NCBI RefSeq assembly: GCF_013155465.1
Contig: NZ_JABJVX010000010.1
Location: forward strand, 40,431 to 104,430
Source of the DNA: Alterinioella nitratireducens
Lineage (GTDB): Bacteria; Pseudomonadota; Alphaproteobacteria; Rhodobacterales; Rhodobacteraceae
DNA length: 64,000 nt
Reading direction: 5' to 3'
The notes under the pieces are model-generated. The model did not search any database. It was given only the letters and a program-made list of their open reading frames with translations, and was not told the origin of the DNA. Shown piece after piece: positions 37,337 to 46,024 of the stretch. Each line of letters starts with the position of its first letter. Positions within the stretch are counted from its first letter, which is position 1. A program made the translations under genes and the position numbers.

Positions 37337-37996
37337 ATGAGCTATACCTATGAGTTTCCGCATCCGGCGGTCACCGCCGACATCTGCATTTTTTCCATTC
37401 GCGACGGACGGCTGAACGTCCTCCTGATCCAGCGCCTCATCGAGCCGTTCAAAGACAGTTGGGCGATCCCCGGCGGCTTCATCAAGATGGATGAAGACCT
37501 GATCGAGGGTGCCGCGCGCGAACTGGAGGAGGAAACCGGCGTCAAGGACATGCCGCTGGAACAGCTCGGCGCCTATGGCAAGCCCGACCGCGACCCGCGC
37601 GAACGCGTGGTCACGGTCGCCTTCATGGCGCTGGTGCCGTCCGATACGATGATCCTGGCGGCCTCGACCGACGCGTCGGATGCGCAATGGTTCGACATGG
37701 ACGAATTGCCGCCCCTGGCCTTCGACCACGACAAGATCCTGGCCGATGCGCGGGCGCGTCTGGCCGACAAGGTCACCAACCGGGTGACGGAAACCGCGCT
37801 GGCCGCGTTCCAGTTCCTGCCGAAGAAGTTTACCCTGGCGCAGGCGCAGGCCGTGTTCGAGACCCTGAAGGGCGAGCCGCTGGACAAGCGCAATTTCCGC
37901 AAATGGATCGCGGCGAACTGGGATCTGGAAGACCTGAAGGAAAAGACCAGCGGCGGGCGGCATCGCCCCGCCGCGCTCTATTCGCTCAAGACCTGA
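37337..37996 (+). CDS. Nudix hydrolase with C-terminal winged-helix (NrtR-like)
   Basis: In this 219-residue protein the Nudix box is intact: GFIKMDEDLIEGAARELEEETGV fits Gx5Ex7REUxEExGU, so hydrolase activity is possible. Residues about 150-219 (VTETALAAFQFLPKKFTLAQAQAVFETLKG, KRNFRKWIAANWDLEDL, KTSGGRHRPAALYSL) match the winged-helix domain of NrtR-type Nudix regulators, where ADP-ribose or a related compound is the signal. No NAD synthesis or sugar gene is adjacent, so the regulon is unclear. A palindrome in its promoter suggests autoregulation. Confidence 0.85.
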   Translation: MSYTYEFPHPAVTADICIFSIRDGRLNVLLIQRLIEPFKDSWAIPGGFIKMDEDLIEGAARELEEETGVKDMPLEQLGAYGKPDRDPRERVVTVAFMALVPSDTMILAASTDASDAQWFDMDELPPLAFDHDKILADARARLADKVTNRVTETALAAFQFLPKKFTLAQAQAVFETLKGEPLDKRNFRKWIAANWDLEDLKEKTSGGRHRPAALYSLKT

Positions 37997-38000
37997 CGGG

Positions 38001-38417
38001 TCAATCGCCTTTCAGGCGCGGGGCCAGGGCCGACAGGTCATAGCCCGCATCGCTCGTGGCTTTCAGGATGTCGTCGGGCGATTGCGTGCCCGCCTGCGAC
38101 AGCGCCCAGAGGATCGCGCAGCGCGTGCCGCTGCGGCAATAGGCCAGCACCGGCGCCGGCAGCGCCTCCAGGAGCGCGCCGAATTCGGTGGCATCGCGGT
38201 CTTCCACCTGGCCCGAAATGACCGGCTGGAACCGCACCTCAAGCCCGTGCGCGCGGGCGGCCTCGGCGATGCGGTCGAATTCGGGCTGCTCCGCGCCTTC
38301 GCTGTCGGGCCGGTTGCACAGAATCGAGCGGAACCCGGCCTTGGCGATGGCGGGCACGTCTTCGGGCGAGATCTGCGACGAAACGGCCAGATCGTCGGTG
38401 ATCGGTTTGATATCCAT
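38001..38417 (-). CDS. DUF442 / TIGR01244 family phosphatase-like protein
   Basis: This encodes 138 residues from ATG 38417. The start MDIKPITDDLAVSSQISPEDVPAIAKAGFRSILCNRPDSE and the active-site loop VLAYCRSGTRCAILWAL (CRSGTRC, the Cx5R loop of dual-specificity phosphatases and rhodanese-like BLH proteins) define the family. In other bacteria this domain is tied to sulfide metabolism or is fused to Blh/SQR proteins. It stands alone here, next to a CoA transferase gene 75 bases upstream on the same strand. Confidence 0.88.
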   Translation of the reverse strand: MDIKPITDDLAVSSQISPEDVPAIAKAGFRSILCNRPDSEGAEQPEFDRIAEAARAHGLEVRFQPVISGQVEDRDATEFGALLEALPAPVLAYCRSGTRCAILWALSQAGTQSPDDILKATSDAGYDLSALAPRLKGD

Positions 38418-38492
38418 GGCGGCTGGTCCTCCCTGACGCTTCTGCTCAGGGCGTATCAGCCGCCCCGCGCCCTGCCAAGCACCCAAGCACAA

Positions 38493-39515
38493 TCAAGCCG
38501 GACCGGGCCGGGAAAAGCGCGGCGCGGGGGCGGGTTCTGTGACGCCGTCCCGCGTCACGAAGGCGCCCCGCGCAACGGCATGGGGGTGGGTATGCGCCTC
38601 CCAGAACGGCAGGACGGGGGCAAAGCAGGCATCCGAGCCTTCCAGCAGGTCGCACCATTCGGCTTGCGTGCGAGTGGCGAAAAGCGCCGTCAGTTCCGCC
38701 TTGAGCACCGGCCATGCCGCGCGGTCCATGTGCCGCTGCAGCCAGATCTCGGGCAATCCGGCCTTGTCGATCAGCACCTTCATGAAGGGGGCCTCGATCG
38801 CGCCGACCGAGACGAACTTGCCGTCGCTGCACGCGTAGCAGCCGTAGAAATGCGCCGCCCCGTCGAGAAAATTGGACGCGCGCGCGTCCTGCCACCAGCC
38901 GGAGGCGCGCAGGGAATGGAACATCGACATCATCAGCGATGCCCCGTCGACCATCGCCGCATCGACCACCCGGCCCCGCCCCTCATGGATCGCGGCCAGC
39001 AGCCCCACGACCAGAAACAGCGCCCCGCCGCCATAATCGCCGACCAGGTTCAGCGGCACCGGCGGGGGCCGGTCCGCGGCCCCCATCGGATGCAGCGCGC
39101 CCGCCAGCGCGATGTAATTCAGGTCATGCCCCGCCGCATGGGCCAGCGGCCCCTCCTGCCCCCATCCGGTCATGCGGCCATAGGCCAGACGGGGGTTGAC
39201 CGCGTGACAGTCCGCGGGCCCCAGCCCGAGCCGTTCCATCACGCCGGGGCGGTTGCCCTCGATCAGCGCGTCGGCGCCGGCAATCTCCTCCAGCGCGGCC
39301 TTGCGTCCGGCCTGCGTTTTCACGTCCAGTTCCACGACGCGCTTGCCCCGGCGGCAGATATCGTGGCTGAGGCTGATCGACACGCCTCCGGGCCGGTCGA
39401 TGGCCAGCACATCGGCCCCCATATCGGCCAGCATCATCCCTGCGAACGGGCCGGGGCCAAGCCCCACCATCTCGACCACTTTCACACCTGCAAGCGGCCC
39501 GCGCCCATCACCCAT
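38493..39515 (-). CDS. CaiB/BaiF family CoA transferase (alpha-methylacyl-CoA racemase type)
   Basis: This 340-residue protein opens with LAGVKVVEMVGLGPGPFAGMMLADMGADVLAIDRPGG, the CaiB/BaiF start. NPRLAYGRMTGWGQEGPLAHAAGHDLNYIALAGAL is the characteristic block of the methylacyl-CoA racemase branch, with the conserved catalytic Asp in GHDLNY. It probably epimerises 2-methylacyl-CoA or transfers CoA. It overlaps the upstream GlxA-type regulator gene by 8 bases and may be its target. Confidence 0.9.
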   Translation of the reverse strand: MGDGRGPLAGVKVVEMVGLGPGPFAGMMLADMGADVLAIDRPGGVSISLSHDICRRGKRVVELDVKTQAGRKAALEEIAGADALIEGNRPGVMERLGLGPADCHAVNPRLAYGRMTGWGQEGPLAHAAGHDLNYIALAGALHPMGAADRPPPVPLNLVGDYGGGALFLVVGLLAAIHEGRGRVVDAAMVDGASLMMSMFHSLRASGWWQDARASNFLDGAAHFYGCYACSDGKFVSVGAIEAPFMKVLIDKAGLPEIWLQRHMDRAAWPVLKAELTALFATRTQAEWCDLLEGSDACFAPVLPFWEAHTHPHAVARGAFVTRDGVTEPAPAPRFSRPGPA

Positions 39516-40440
39516 TCACGTTCCCCCCGTCGATCACGCTGCGCCGGTCGGCCGAGGGCGCGATGCCGAACTGCTTGAGATAGGTCTTGGAAAAATGGCC
39601 CGAGTCCATGCCGAAATCGCGCGCGATCTCCTGCATCGGGCGGCGACCGTCGCGCACCTCGACCCGCGCCGCCTCCATCCGCATCGCGCGGTAGACGGGC
39701 TGCGGCGTGTCGCCAAGCTCACGCTCGAAAAGCCGCGACAACTGCCGTTCCGAGACCTGCACCCGCGCCGCGATAACCGAGATCGGCAGGGGTTGGAACA
39801 GGTTCTCGCGCATCACTGACAGCCCGGCCAGCACCGTCTTGTGGCTGGTGTCATAGCGCTCCTCGACCGGCTCCAGCAGCGACCGGGCGACCTCGGCGCG
39901 CCTGGCGATGTCCTCCGCCGCCGCGATCCGCGCCTCGGCCAGCGCGTGGCGCATTAGCGCCGCGGCCCCCGTCGCGCGCGCCGTCGCCAGCCCCGGCGAC
40001 CAGACAAAGGGGACATGGGAGATATCGACCCGGCGCGTCAGGCCGCGCAGGGCTTCAGCCAGGTCCGGATGGGCGGTGATCTGCGCGCCCGGTTCAAGCC
40101 CGAGCCGCGCCAGCAGCAGCACACCCGCGCCGATGGACCAAAGCACAACGCCCCGCCGCCGCGCCCGGCGCAGGACGACCAGTGCCGCCTCGACGGTCTC
40201 GGCTTCCTGATCCCGACCCGCGAGGATGATCAGGATCGCGGTCTCCGCCGCCATCTCCTCGGCCCGCTGATCAGGGCGCAGGGCGATGCCGCAACTGGCG
40301 GACACGGGCGCCCCGTCAAGCCCCATGGTTGTGAAGGGGATATGCCGCGCCTCCTCGGCCAACACGCCCGCCGCGGCACCCAGCGCGGCAAGGTTGAAGC
40401 CGGGGAGCAGGAAGAAAGTGACATGGGCGGGCGTGGACAT
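39508..40440 (-). CDS. GlxA family AraC-type regulator
   Basis: This 310-residue protein has an N-terminal DJ-1/PfpI-like domain (VTFFLLPGFNLAALGAAAGVLAEEARHIPF, LIILAGRDQEAETVEAALVVL) and a C-terminal AraC domain (PLPISVIAARVQVSERQLSRLFERELGDTPQPVYR, MQEIARDFGMDSGHFSKTYLKQFG). This is the GlxA/CdhR/GbdR type, several of which control glycine betaine or carnitine breakdown in related bacteria. It is transcribed with the CoA transferase gene, with which it overlaps. Confidence 0.9.
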   Translation of the reverse strand: MSTPAHVTFFLLPGFNLAALGAAAGVLAEEARHIPFTTMGLDGAPVSASCGIALRPDQRAEEMAAETAILIILAGRDQEAETVEAALVVLRRARRRGVVLWSIGAGVLLLARLGLEPGAQITAHPDLAEALRGLTRRVDISHVPFVWSPGLATARATGAAALMRHALAEARIAAAEDIARRAEVARSLLEPVEERYDTSHKTVLAGLSVMRENLFQPLPISVIAARVQVSERQLSRLFERELGDTPQPVYRAMRMEAARVEVRDGRRPMQEIARDFGMDSGHFSKTYLKQFGIAPSADRRSVIDGGNVNG

Positions 40441-40444
40441 GAGG

Positions 40445-40560
40445 CAAACCCTAGAGCACTTTGCGTTTGAATTGAATCGAAAGACGCCGCCTTGCCCTGC
40501 GGTCGAACGCGCCTTCCGATACTATCTGGATCGGACAAGACGGAAAATGCCGTAGCGACA
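40445..40560. repeat. Intergenic palindromic repeat-like element
   Basis: The stretch starts CTAGAGCACTTTGCGTTTG and continues AATTGAATCGAAAG; the CTTTGCGTTTGAATTG/AATCGAAAG part is quasi-palindromic. The sequence resembles the AGAGCA-TTT-CG-TTTGAATTGAA motif that recurs in intergenic regions of other alphaproteobacteria, from memory. Whether it is repeated in this genome cannot be seen in one window. Confidence 0.4.
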
Positions 40561-40725
40561 GAGCGCAAGACCGCCAGGCTTGCGGATCGTCCCATCAGAG
40601 GCCCATGAGACGGGCGGCTTCTATCAGGATCTCGCCCTGACCTGAGCCAATGGGCCAGGGGCAGTTGCCGCTTGATCCCCGGCCCGATCCGGTTTCTGTT
40701 GTGGCCCGACAAGGGAGGCGTCCAC

Positions 40726-40962
40726 ATGCAAACCGTTTTCGTGCAGATCCGCTGCAAACCCGGCACCACCTATGACGTGGCCTTCAAGATCGTGCTCAAG
40801 GAAATCCATGCCGAGCTGTTCTCGACCAGCGGCGAATATGACCTGCTGGTCAAGCTGATCATCCCGAAAGAGGAGGATATCGGCCGCTACATCAACGAGA
40901 GGCTCGGCGATGTGGAGGGGATCGAACGCACCCTGACGACGCTGACCTTCAAGGCCTTCTAG
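40726..40962 (+). CDS. Lone Lrp/AsnC ligand-binding (RAM) domain protein
   Basis: This 78-residue protein consists only of the Lrp/AsnC C-terminal sensor fold: TVFVQIRCKPGTTYDVAFKIVLKEIHAELFSTSGEYDLLVKLIIPKEEDIGRYI is typical, with the family GEYDLLV turn. The DNA-binding half is missing, as in stand-alone RAM proteins that bind amino acids or modulate partners. AAGGGAGG lies 7 bases upstream. The binding-protein gene starts 20 bases later, so the two form an operon and may sense and capture the same ligand. Confidence 0.88.
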   Translation: MQTVFVQIRCKPGTTYDVAFKIVLKEIHAELFSTSGEYDLLVKLIIPKEEDIGRYINERLGDVEGIERTLTTLTFKAF

Positions 40963-40982
40963 AGACAACCATAAAAGGGGAG

Positions 40983-42137
40983 ATGACAATGAAGCTGAAA
41001 ACACTGGGACTGGCCGCGCTGATGGCCTCCGCCGCGCCGATGGCATTTGCTGACGCCCATTCGCAAGGCGTCACCGTCGGTATGATCACCACGCTTTCGG
41101 GCGGCGGCGCGGGGCTTGGCATCGACGTGCGCGACGGCTTCATGCTGGCCATGGCGCAGGCGGGCCGCGACGATATCGAGGTCATCATCGAGGATGACGA
41201 ACGCGCGCCGGACCGCGCCGTGCAACTGGCCGACCGGCTGATCCAGTCCGACGATGTGGACATCCTGACCGGCATCATCTGGTCCAACCTCGCCATGGCC
41301 GTGGTGCCCTCGGCGACTGCGCAGGGGCTCTTCTACCTCTCGCCCAATGCGGGGCCGTCGCAACTGGCGGGCGCGGGTTGTCATGAGAACTATTTCAACG
41401 TCGCCTGGCAGAATGACAACCTGCACGAGGCGGCGGGCGCTTACGCAAACACAGCAGGCTACACCAATTCCTTCATCCTCGCGCCGAACTACCCGGCGGG
41501 CCGCGACGCGCTGGCGGGCTATCAGCGCTTCTTTGAAGGCGATGTCGCCGAGGAGGTCTACACCCAGCTCGGCCAGAGCGATTATGCCGCCGAGATCAGC
41601 CAGATCCGCAATTCGGGCGCCGACAGCGTGTTCTTCTTCCTGCCCGGCGGCATGGGCATCTCCTTCATGCGCCAATACGCCGAATCCGGTGTCGATATTC
41701 CGCTCATTGGCCCCGCCTTCAGCTTTGACCAGGGCATCTTGCAGGCCGTGGGCGAGGCGGCCCTTGGCGTGCGCAACACCTCGCAATGGAACCGCGACCT
41801 GGACAACCCGGCCAACGTGGCCTTTGTCGAGAGCTTCCAGGCCGAATATGGCCGCCTGCCCTCGCTCTATGCCAGCCAGGGGTTCGACACCGCCAACCTG
41901 ATGCTGAGCGCGCTGGACGTGGCACACCCGGACGATGCCGACGCTTTCCGCGCGGCGCTGGAGGCGGCGGATTTCGACAGCGTGCGTGGCGATTTCACCT
42001 TCGGGCCGAACCATCACCCGATCCAGGACATCTATGTCCGCGAGGTGGTGATGGAGGGCGATGTGCTGACCAACTCGATCATCGGCGTGGCGCTGGAAGA
42101 TCGCGGCGATGCCTATGCGGATCAGTGCCAGATGTGA
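40983..42137 (+). CDS. Orphan ABC transporter substrate-binding protein, branched-chain amino acid type
   Basis: This 384-residue protein has a signal peptide (MTMKLKTLGLAALMASAAPMAFA). The core VTVGMITTLSGGGAGLGIDVRDGFMLAMAQAG and the following EVIIEDDERAPDRAVQLADRLIQSDDVDILTG match the Peripla_BP_6/LivK family. YASQGFDTANLMLSAL in the second lobe is typical. No permease or ATPase gene is nearby, so it either works with a distant transporter or acts as a sensor. AAAGGGGAG precedes the start, 20 bases after a RAM-domain gene. Confidence 0.9.
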   Translation: MTMKLKTLGLAALMASAAPMAFADAHSQGVTVGMITTLSGGGAGLGIDVRDGFMLAMAQAGRDDIEVIIEDDERAPDRAVQLADRLIQSDDVDILTGIIWSNLAMAVVPSATAQGLFYLSPNAGPSQLAGAGCHENYFNVAWQNDNLHEAAGAYANTAGYTNSFILAPNYPAGRDALAGYQRFFEGDVAEEVYTQLGQSDYAAEISQIRNSGADSVFFFLPGGMGISFMRQYAESGVDIPLIGPAFSFDQGILQAVGEAALGVRNTSQWNRDLDNPANVAFVESFQAEYGRLPSLYASQGFDTANLMLSALDVAHPDDADAFRAALEAADFDSVRGDFTFGPNHHPIQDIYVREVVMEGDVLTNSIIGVALEDRGDAYADQCQM

Positions 42138-42147
42138 GGCGTCTTGC

Positions 42148-42174
42148 AGGCGGGCCGCGCTTTGTGGCCCGCCT
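42148..42174. terminator. Hairpin between binding-protein gene and DUF2478 gene
   Basis: AGGCGGGCC (42148-42156) and GGCCCGCCT (42166-42174) pair perfectly with a 9-base loop. The right arm reaches the stop codon of the convergent DUF2478 gene. Position between converging genes supports a bidirectional terminator. Confidence 0.65.
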
Positions 42175-42668
42175 CATCCCTGATACCAGGCCACCAGCGC
42201 GCCGCGTTCGGGCGCGACCGAGGTGGCCATGCCCTCCGTGAACGCCTCGAACACCGGCTTGTTCAACCCGTTCAGCCCCACGATCACCGGAATCCCGCGC
42301 GTCAGCGCCATGCCGATCAGCGGGCGAAAGCCGCGCCCGTCGGCCTCCTGCTTGCCGAATTTGTTGATCACCAGAAGGTCGGCGCCAGCCTCCAGGCTCG
42401 CCTCGACCAGCCCCGCCGCGCGCTCCAACTCGGCGGCGTCAAGACGGCAGCCGCGCGCGCCGGGGCCAAGATCCTGGCTGATGCGCAGCACGGGGCCACC
42501 CGGCAGCACCTCGACATCCATGTCGCAGGGCTTGCCGGGGCCGCAATCGCTGTTGGTCTGGACGATCCCCGCGACCCGCACCCCCTGCCCCATCAACGCA
42601 TGGGCAAAGCCGTGCAACACCAGGTCCAGGTCGCCACGCCCCGGCGAAATGACATATCCGATCTTCAT
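42174..42668 (-). CDS. DUF2478 family NTPase-like protein
   Basis: This 164-residue protein contains KIGYVISPGRGDLDLVLHGFAHALMGQGVRVAGIVQTNS, LRISQDLGPGARGCRLDAAELERA and LLVINKFGKQEADGRGFRPLIG, the DUF2478 pattern. The family is related to nucleotide-binding proteins and often sits with molybdate or molybdopterin genes; in this window a molybdenum hydroxylase operon lies about 4 kb away. The P-loop is degenerate (PGRGDLDLVL). Function is unproven. Confidence 0.85.
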   Translation of the reverse strand: MKIGYVISPGRGDLDLVLHGFAHALMGQGVRVAGIVQTNSDCGPGKPCDMDVEVLPGGPVLRISQDLGPGARGCRLDAAELERAAGLVEASLEAGADLLVINKFGKQEADGRGFRPLIGMALTRGIPVIVGLNGLNKPVFEAFTEGMATSVAPERGALVAWYQG

Positions 42669-42784
42669 GAACCGCCCTTCCGTTACGCGTCGGCGCTGAT
42701 GTTTTAGGCGCGGCGGGGGGTGTTGTCACGCGGCTTGCGGGGCGCGCTGTTGCTATCGTGCGGGAATTCCTCAATGCTCAGGCG

Positions 42785-44215
42785 ATGACTGACGCAAAAC
42801 CCTGTTTTGACGAGATGTTGGTGGGCGGCGACCGCGCCCGGCAACCCTATGAGGCTTATTTTCGCTGGTTCCAGCAGGAAAACATCAAGGATCTGCGCCG
42901 CAAGTCCACCCAGGCCGAGGAATTCTTTCGCCGCATCGGCATCACCTTCAATGTCTACGGCCAGGACGAGGCGGATGAGCGTCTGATCCCTTTCGACATC
43001 GTCCCGCGCATCATCGGCGGCCGGGAATGGGCCGCGCTGGAACGCGGGATCGAGCAGCGGGTGCGCGCGCTCAACGCCTTTCTCCATGACATCTACCACC
43101 GGCAGGAAATCCTGCGCGCGGGCCGCGTCCCGCGGGAGATCATCGCCCGCAACGCCGCCTACCTGCCCGAGATGATCGGCGTGAACCCGCCCGGCGGGGT
43201 CTATACCCATATCGTCGGCACCGACCTGGTGCGCACCGGCGAGAACGAGTTCTACGTGCTGGAGGATAACGCGCGCACCCCCTCGGGCGTCAGCTACATG
43301 CTGGAAAACCGGGAAACCATGTTGCAGATGTTCCCCGAGCTTTTCGCCAAGCTCAAGGTGCGCCCGGTCGGCAATTACCCGCAGATGCTGCGCCGCTCGC
43401 TTGCCGCCTGCGCCCCGCCCGATCCGGGCAATCCCAAGCCGTGCATCGCCGTCCTGACCCCCGGCATCCACAACTCGGCCTATTTCGAACATTCCTTCCT
43501 GGCCGATCAGATGGGGGTGGAGTTGGTCGAAAGCACCGATCTGCGGATCGAGGATGGCCGCGTCGCCATGCGCACCACCGAAGGGTTCAAGCCCGTCGAC
43601 GTGATCTACCGGCGCATCGACGATGACTATCTCGATCCCCTGACCTTCAACCCCGAAAGCCTGTTGGGCGTCCCCGGCATCATGGATGTCTACCGCGCGG
43701 GGCGCATCACCATCGCCAACGCACCCGGCACCGGCATCTCTGACGACAAGGCGCTCTATTCCTACATGCCCGAAATCGTCGAGTTCTATACCGGCGAACG
43801 CGCGATCCTGAAGAACGTGCCGACCTGGCGCTGCTCGGAGCCCGACGCGCTGGCTCATGTGCTGGAAAACCTCAAGGATCTCGTGGTCAAGGAGGTGCAT
43901 GGCTCGGGCGGATACGGGATGCTGGTGGGGCCTGCCGCCAGCCGCAAGGAACTGGCCAGTTTCGCCGCCAAGCTGCGCGCGCGCCCCGGCAATTACATCG
44001 CGCAGCCGACGCTGGCGCTGTCCACCGTGCCGGTGCTGACGAAGGCGGGGCTGGCACCGCGCCATGTCGATCTGCGCCCTTACGTCCTGGTCTCGCCCGA
44101 CCGGGTGGAAATGGCGCCGGGCGGCCTGACGCGGGTGGCGCTCAGGAAAGGCTCGCTGGTGGTCAATTCCAGCCAGGGCGGCGGCACCAAGGACACCTGG
44201 GTGTTGGGGGATTAA
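42785..44215 (+). CDS. Circularly permuted type 2 ATP-grasp protein (Anbu operon)
   Basis: This encodes 476 residues from ATG 42785; an in-frame GTG at 42758 is an alternative. Conserved blocks include FDIVPRIIGGREWAALERGIEQRVRALNAFLHDIYH, EFYVLEDNARTPSGVSYMLENRE, GVELVESTDLRIEDG and LVVKEVHGSGGYGM, which define the circularly permuted ATP-grasp ligase family. Such proteins form peptide-type bonds using ATP. It is the first of four adjacent genes (ATP-grasp, alpha-E, transglutaminase-like, Anbu) recognised by comparative genomics as a set, whose biochemical purpose is unknown. Confidence 0.9.
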   Translation: MTDAKPCFDEMLVGGDRARQPYEAYFRWFQQENIKDLRRKSTQAEEFFRRIGITFNVYGQDEADERLIPFDIVPRIIGGREWAALERGIEQRVRALNAFLHDIYHRQEILRAGRVPREIIARNAAYLPEMIGVNPPGGVYTHIVGTDLVRTGENEFYVLEDNARTPSGVSYMLENRETMLQMFPELFAKLKVRPVGNYPQMLRRSLAACAPPDPGNPKPCIAVLTPGIHNSAYFEHSFLADQMGVELVESTDLRIEDGRVAMRTTEGFKPVDVIYRRIDDDYLDPLTFNPESLLGVPGIMDVYRAGRITIANAPGTGISDDKALYSYMPEIVEFYTGERAILKNVPTWRCSEPDALAHVLENLKDLVVKEVHGSGGYGMLVGPAASRKELASFAAKLRARPGNYIAQPTLALSTVPVLTKAGLAPRHVDLRPYVLVSPDRVEMAPGGLTRVALRKGSLVVNSSQGGGTKDTWVLGD

Positions 44216-44218
44216 GCC

Positions 44219-45166
44219 ATGATGCTGGGAAAAACCGCTGGCGGGCTGTTCTGGATGTTCCGCTATCTCGAACGCGCCGAAAACACCGCCCGCCTGCTGG
44301 AGGCGGGATGGCGCATCGCGCTGACCGCCGCCGATGACGAGGGCGAGAACGAGTGGGAATCGGTCATCACAACCGCGGGCATCAAGCCGGGCTATGAGGC
44401 CAGGCATGACAGCTATGACGCGGAGAACGTGATCGACTACCTCTTGCGCGACCAGGGCAACCCGTCCTCGGTCATGTCCTGCATCGCGGCGGCGCGCAGC
44501 AACGGGCGGCTGGTGCGCACGGCGCTGTCCTCCGAGGTCTGGGAGGCCACCAACGAGACCTGGATGGTGCTGAAGAAGGCGCTGGCGCGACCTGTCTCGG
44601 AGCGCCAGTTGCACGAGACGCTGATGCTGGTGCGCAACCGCTCCTCGATGGTGCGCGGCGCGCTGCACGGCACCATGCTGCGCAACGACATCTTCTCGTT
44701 CTCGCATATCGGCACCTATGTCGAACGCGCCGACAACACCGCGCGCATCCTGGATGTGAAATACTATGTCCTCCTGCCTTCGATGGCGCATGTCGGCGGC
44801 TCCATCGACAATGTGCAATGGGATGTGATCCTGCGCTCGGTCTCGGCGGCGCGCTCCTATCGCTGGCTCAATGGCGGTGAGATGTCGCCGCTCTCGATCG
44901 CCGATTTCCTGATCCTCGATCTGCGGATGCCGCGCTCGCTGGCGTTTTGCCAGTTGAAGATCGGCGAAAGCCTTGCGCGGCTGGAACAGAATTACGGCCA
45001 GCGCCACCCCTGTCACGATCTGGCGCGAAGAAACGCCGAACGGCTGGAGGAGGTCACCATCGAGATGATCTTCGACGAGGGCGTGCACGAGTTCCTGAGG
45101 GCCTGCATCACTGACAACGCGACCCTGGCCGGCCAGATCCAGGTCGATTACCGGTTCAACGAATGA
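44219..45166 (+). CDS. Alpha-E domain protein (Anbu operon)
   Basis: This 315-residue, mostly helical protein opens with LGKTAGGLFWMFRYLERAENTARLLEAGWRIAL, the alpha-E family signature; YVERADNTARILDVKYYVLLP repeats a similar RAENTAR-type helix near residue 168. The family always accompanies the permuted ATP-grasp and transglutaminase genes and has no known activity. It starts 3 bases after the ATP-grasp stop, and its own stop overlaps the transglutaminase start. Confidence 0.9.
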   Translation: MMLGKTAGGLFWMFRYLERAENTARLLEAGWRIALTAADDEGENEWESVITTAGIKPGYEARHDSYDAENVIDYLLRDQGNPSSVMSCIAAARSNGRLVRTALSSEVWEATNETWMVLKKALARPVSERQLHETLMLVRNRSSMVRGALHGTMLRNDIFSFSHIGTYVERADNTARILDVKYYVLLPSMAHVGGSIDNVQWDVILRSVSAARSYRWLNGGEMSPLSIADFLILDLRMPRSLAFCQLKIGESLARLEQNYGQRHPCHDLARRNAERLEEVTIEMIFDEGVHEFLRACITDNATLAGQIQVDYRFNE

Positions 45167-45981
45167 GCGTGCCCATGCACCTGAAGATCACCCACAAGAC
45201 GACCTACAGCTATGACGAACCCGTCGCCTATGCGTTGCAGCAATTGCGCCTGACACCGCGCAGCGGCGCGGGGCAGAAGGTGCTGGACTGGTCGATGCAG
45301 ATCACCGGCGCGACCCGGCAGCTTGGCTTCGACGATCAATACGGCAATGTCACCGAGCTTCTGAAGGCCGATCCCGGCACCGCGCGGATCGAGATCGTCA
45401 GCGAAGGCACGGTCGAGGTCGCGGACAATAACGGCGTCGTCGGCAAGCATCGCGGGCTCGCCCCGCTCTGGCTGTTCGAGGCGTCGACCCCGATGACCGC
45501 GCCCGGGCCGCTGGTGCAGGCCCTTGCCGATGCGGTCGCGGCTGAGACGGACGGGGCGGATGCGCTCGACCGGCTGCATGCGCTGTCGGCCCGGATCGGC
45601 GGGCAGGTCACCTATGAGACGGGCCGCACCGACAGCGACACCACCGCCGAGGGCGCGTTGCAGGCAGGCCACGGCGTCTGTCAGGACCACGCCCATATCA
45701 TGATCTCGGCGGCCCGCCAGATGGGCCACCCGGCGCGCTATGTCTCGGGCTACCTGATGATGAACGACCGCATCGACCAGGATGCCAGCCATGCCTGGTG
45801 CGAGGTCTGGACCGAGGCGCTTGGATGGGTCGGCTTCGACGTGTCGAACGGCATTTCGCCAGATGCCCGCTATGTCCGGGTCGCCATCGGGCGCGATTAC
45901 CGCGATGCGATGCCGATCATGGGTATTCGTCGCGGCCCCGGCCAGGAGGCGCTGCAAGTCCACTTGCAAGTGCAGCAATAG
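45163..45981 (+). CDS. Transglutaminase-like cysteine protease (Anbu operon)
   Basis: This 272-residue protein has an N-terminal bacterial transglutaminase-like segment (LKITHKTTYSYDEPVAYALQQLRLTPR). The papain-like triad follows: Cys in QAGHGVCQDHAHIMISAARQMG, His in DASHAWCEVW and Asp in GWVGFDVSNGI. It may cut or form amide bonds, possibly on the product of the ATP-grasp protein. It overlaps the alpha-E gene by four bases, and the Anbu gene follows 43 bases later. Confidence 0.92.
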   Translation: MSVPMHLKITHKTTYSYDEPVAYALQQLRLTPRSGAGQKVLDWSMQITGATRQLGFDDQYGNVTELLKADPGTARIEIVSEGTVEVADNNGVVGKHRGLAPLWLFEASTPMTAPGPLVQALADAVAAETDGADALDRLHALSARIGGQVTYETGRTDSDTTAEGALQAGHGVCQDHAHIMISAARQMGHPARYVSGYLMMNDRIDQDASHAWCEVWTEALGWVGFDVSNGISPDARYVRVAIGRDYRDAMPIMGIRRGPGQEALQVHLQVQQ

Positions 45982-46024
45982 CAGGCGTAGAAGGCGCGAC
46001 CCTCTTTCACAAAGGAACGCGCGC

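Noticed and set aside
42704..45088. A 794-codon leftward open frame opposite the ATP-grasp and alpha-E genes
   Set aside because: It is antisense to two strongly conserved proteins, its product is rich in His, Arg, Gly and Gln typical of GC-driven mirror frames, and no domain is visible.
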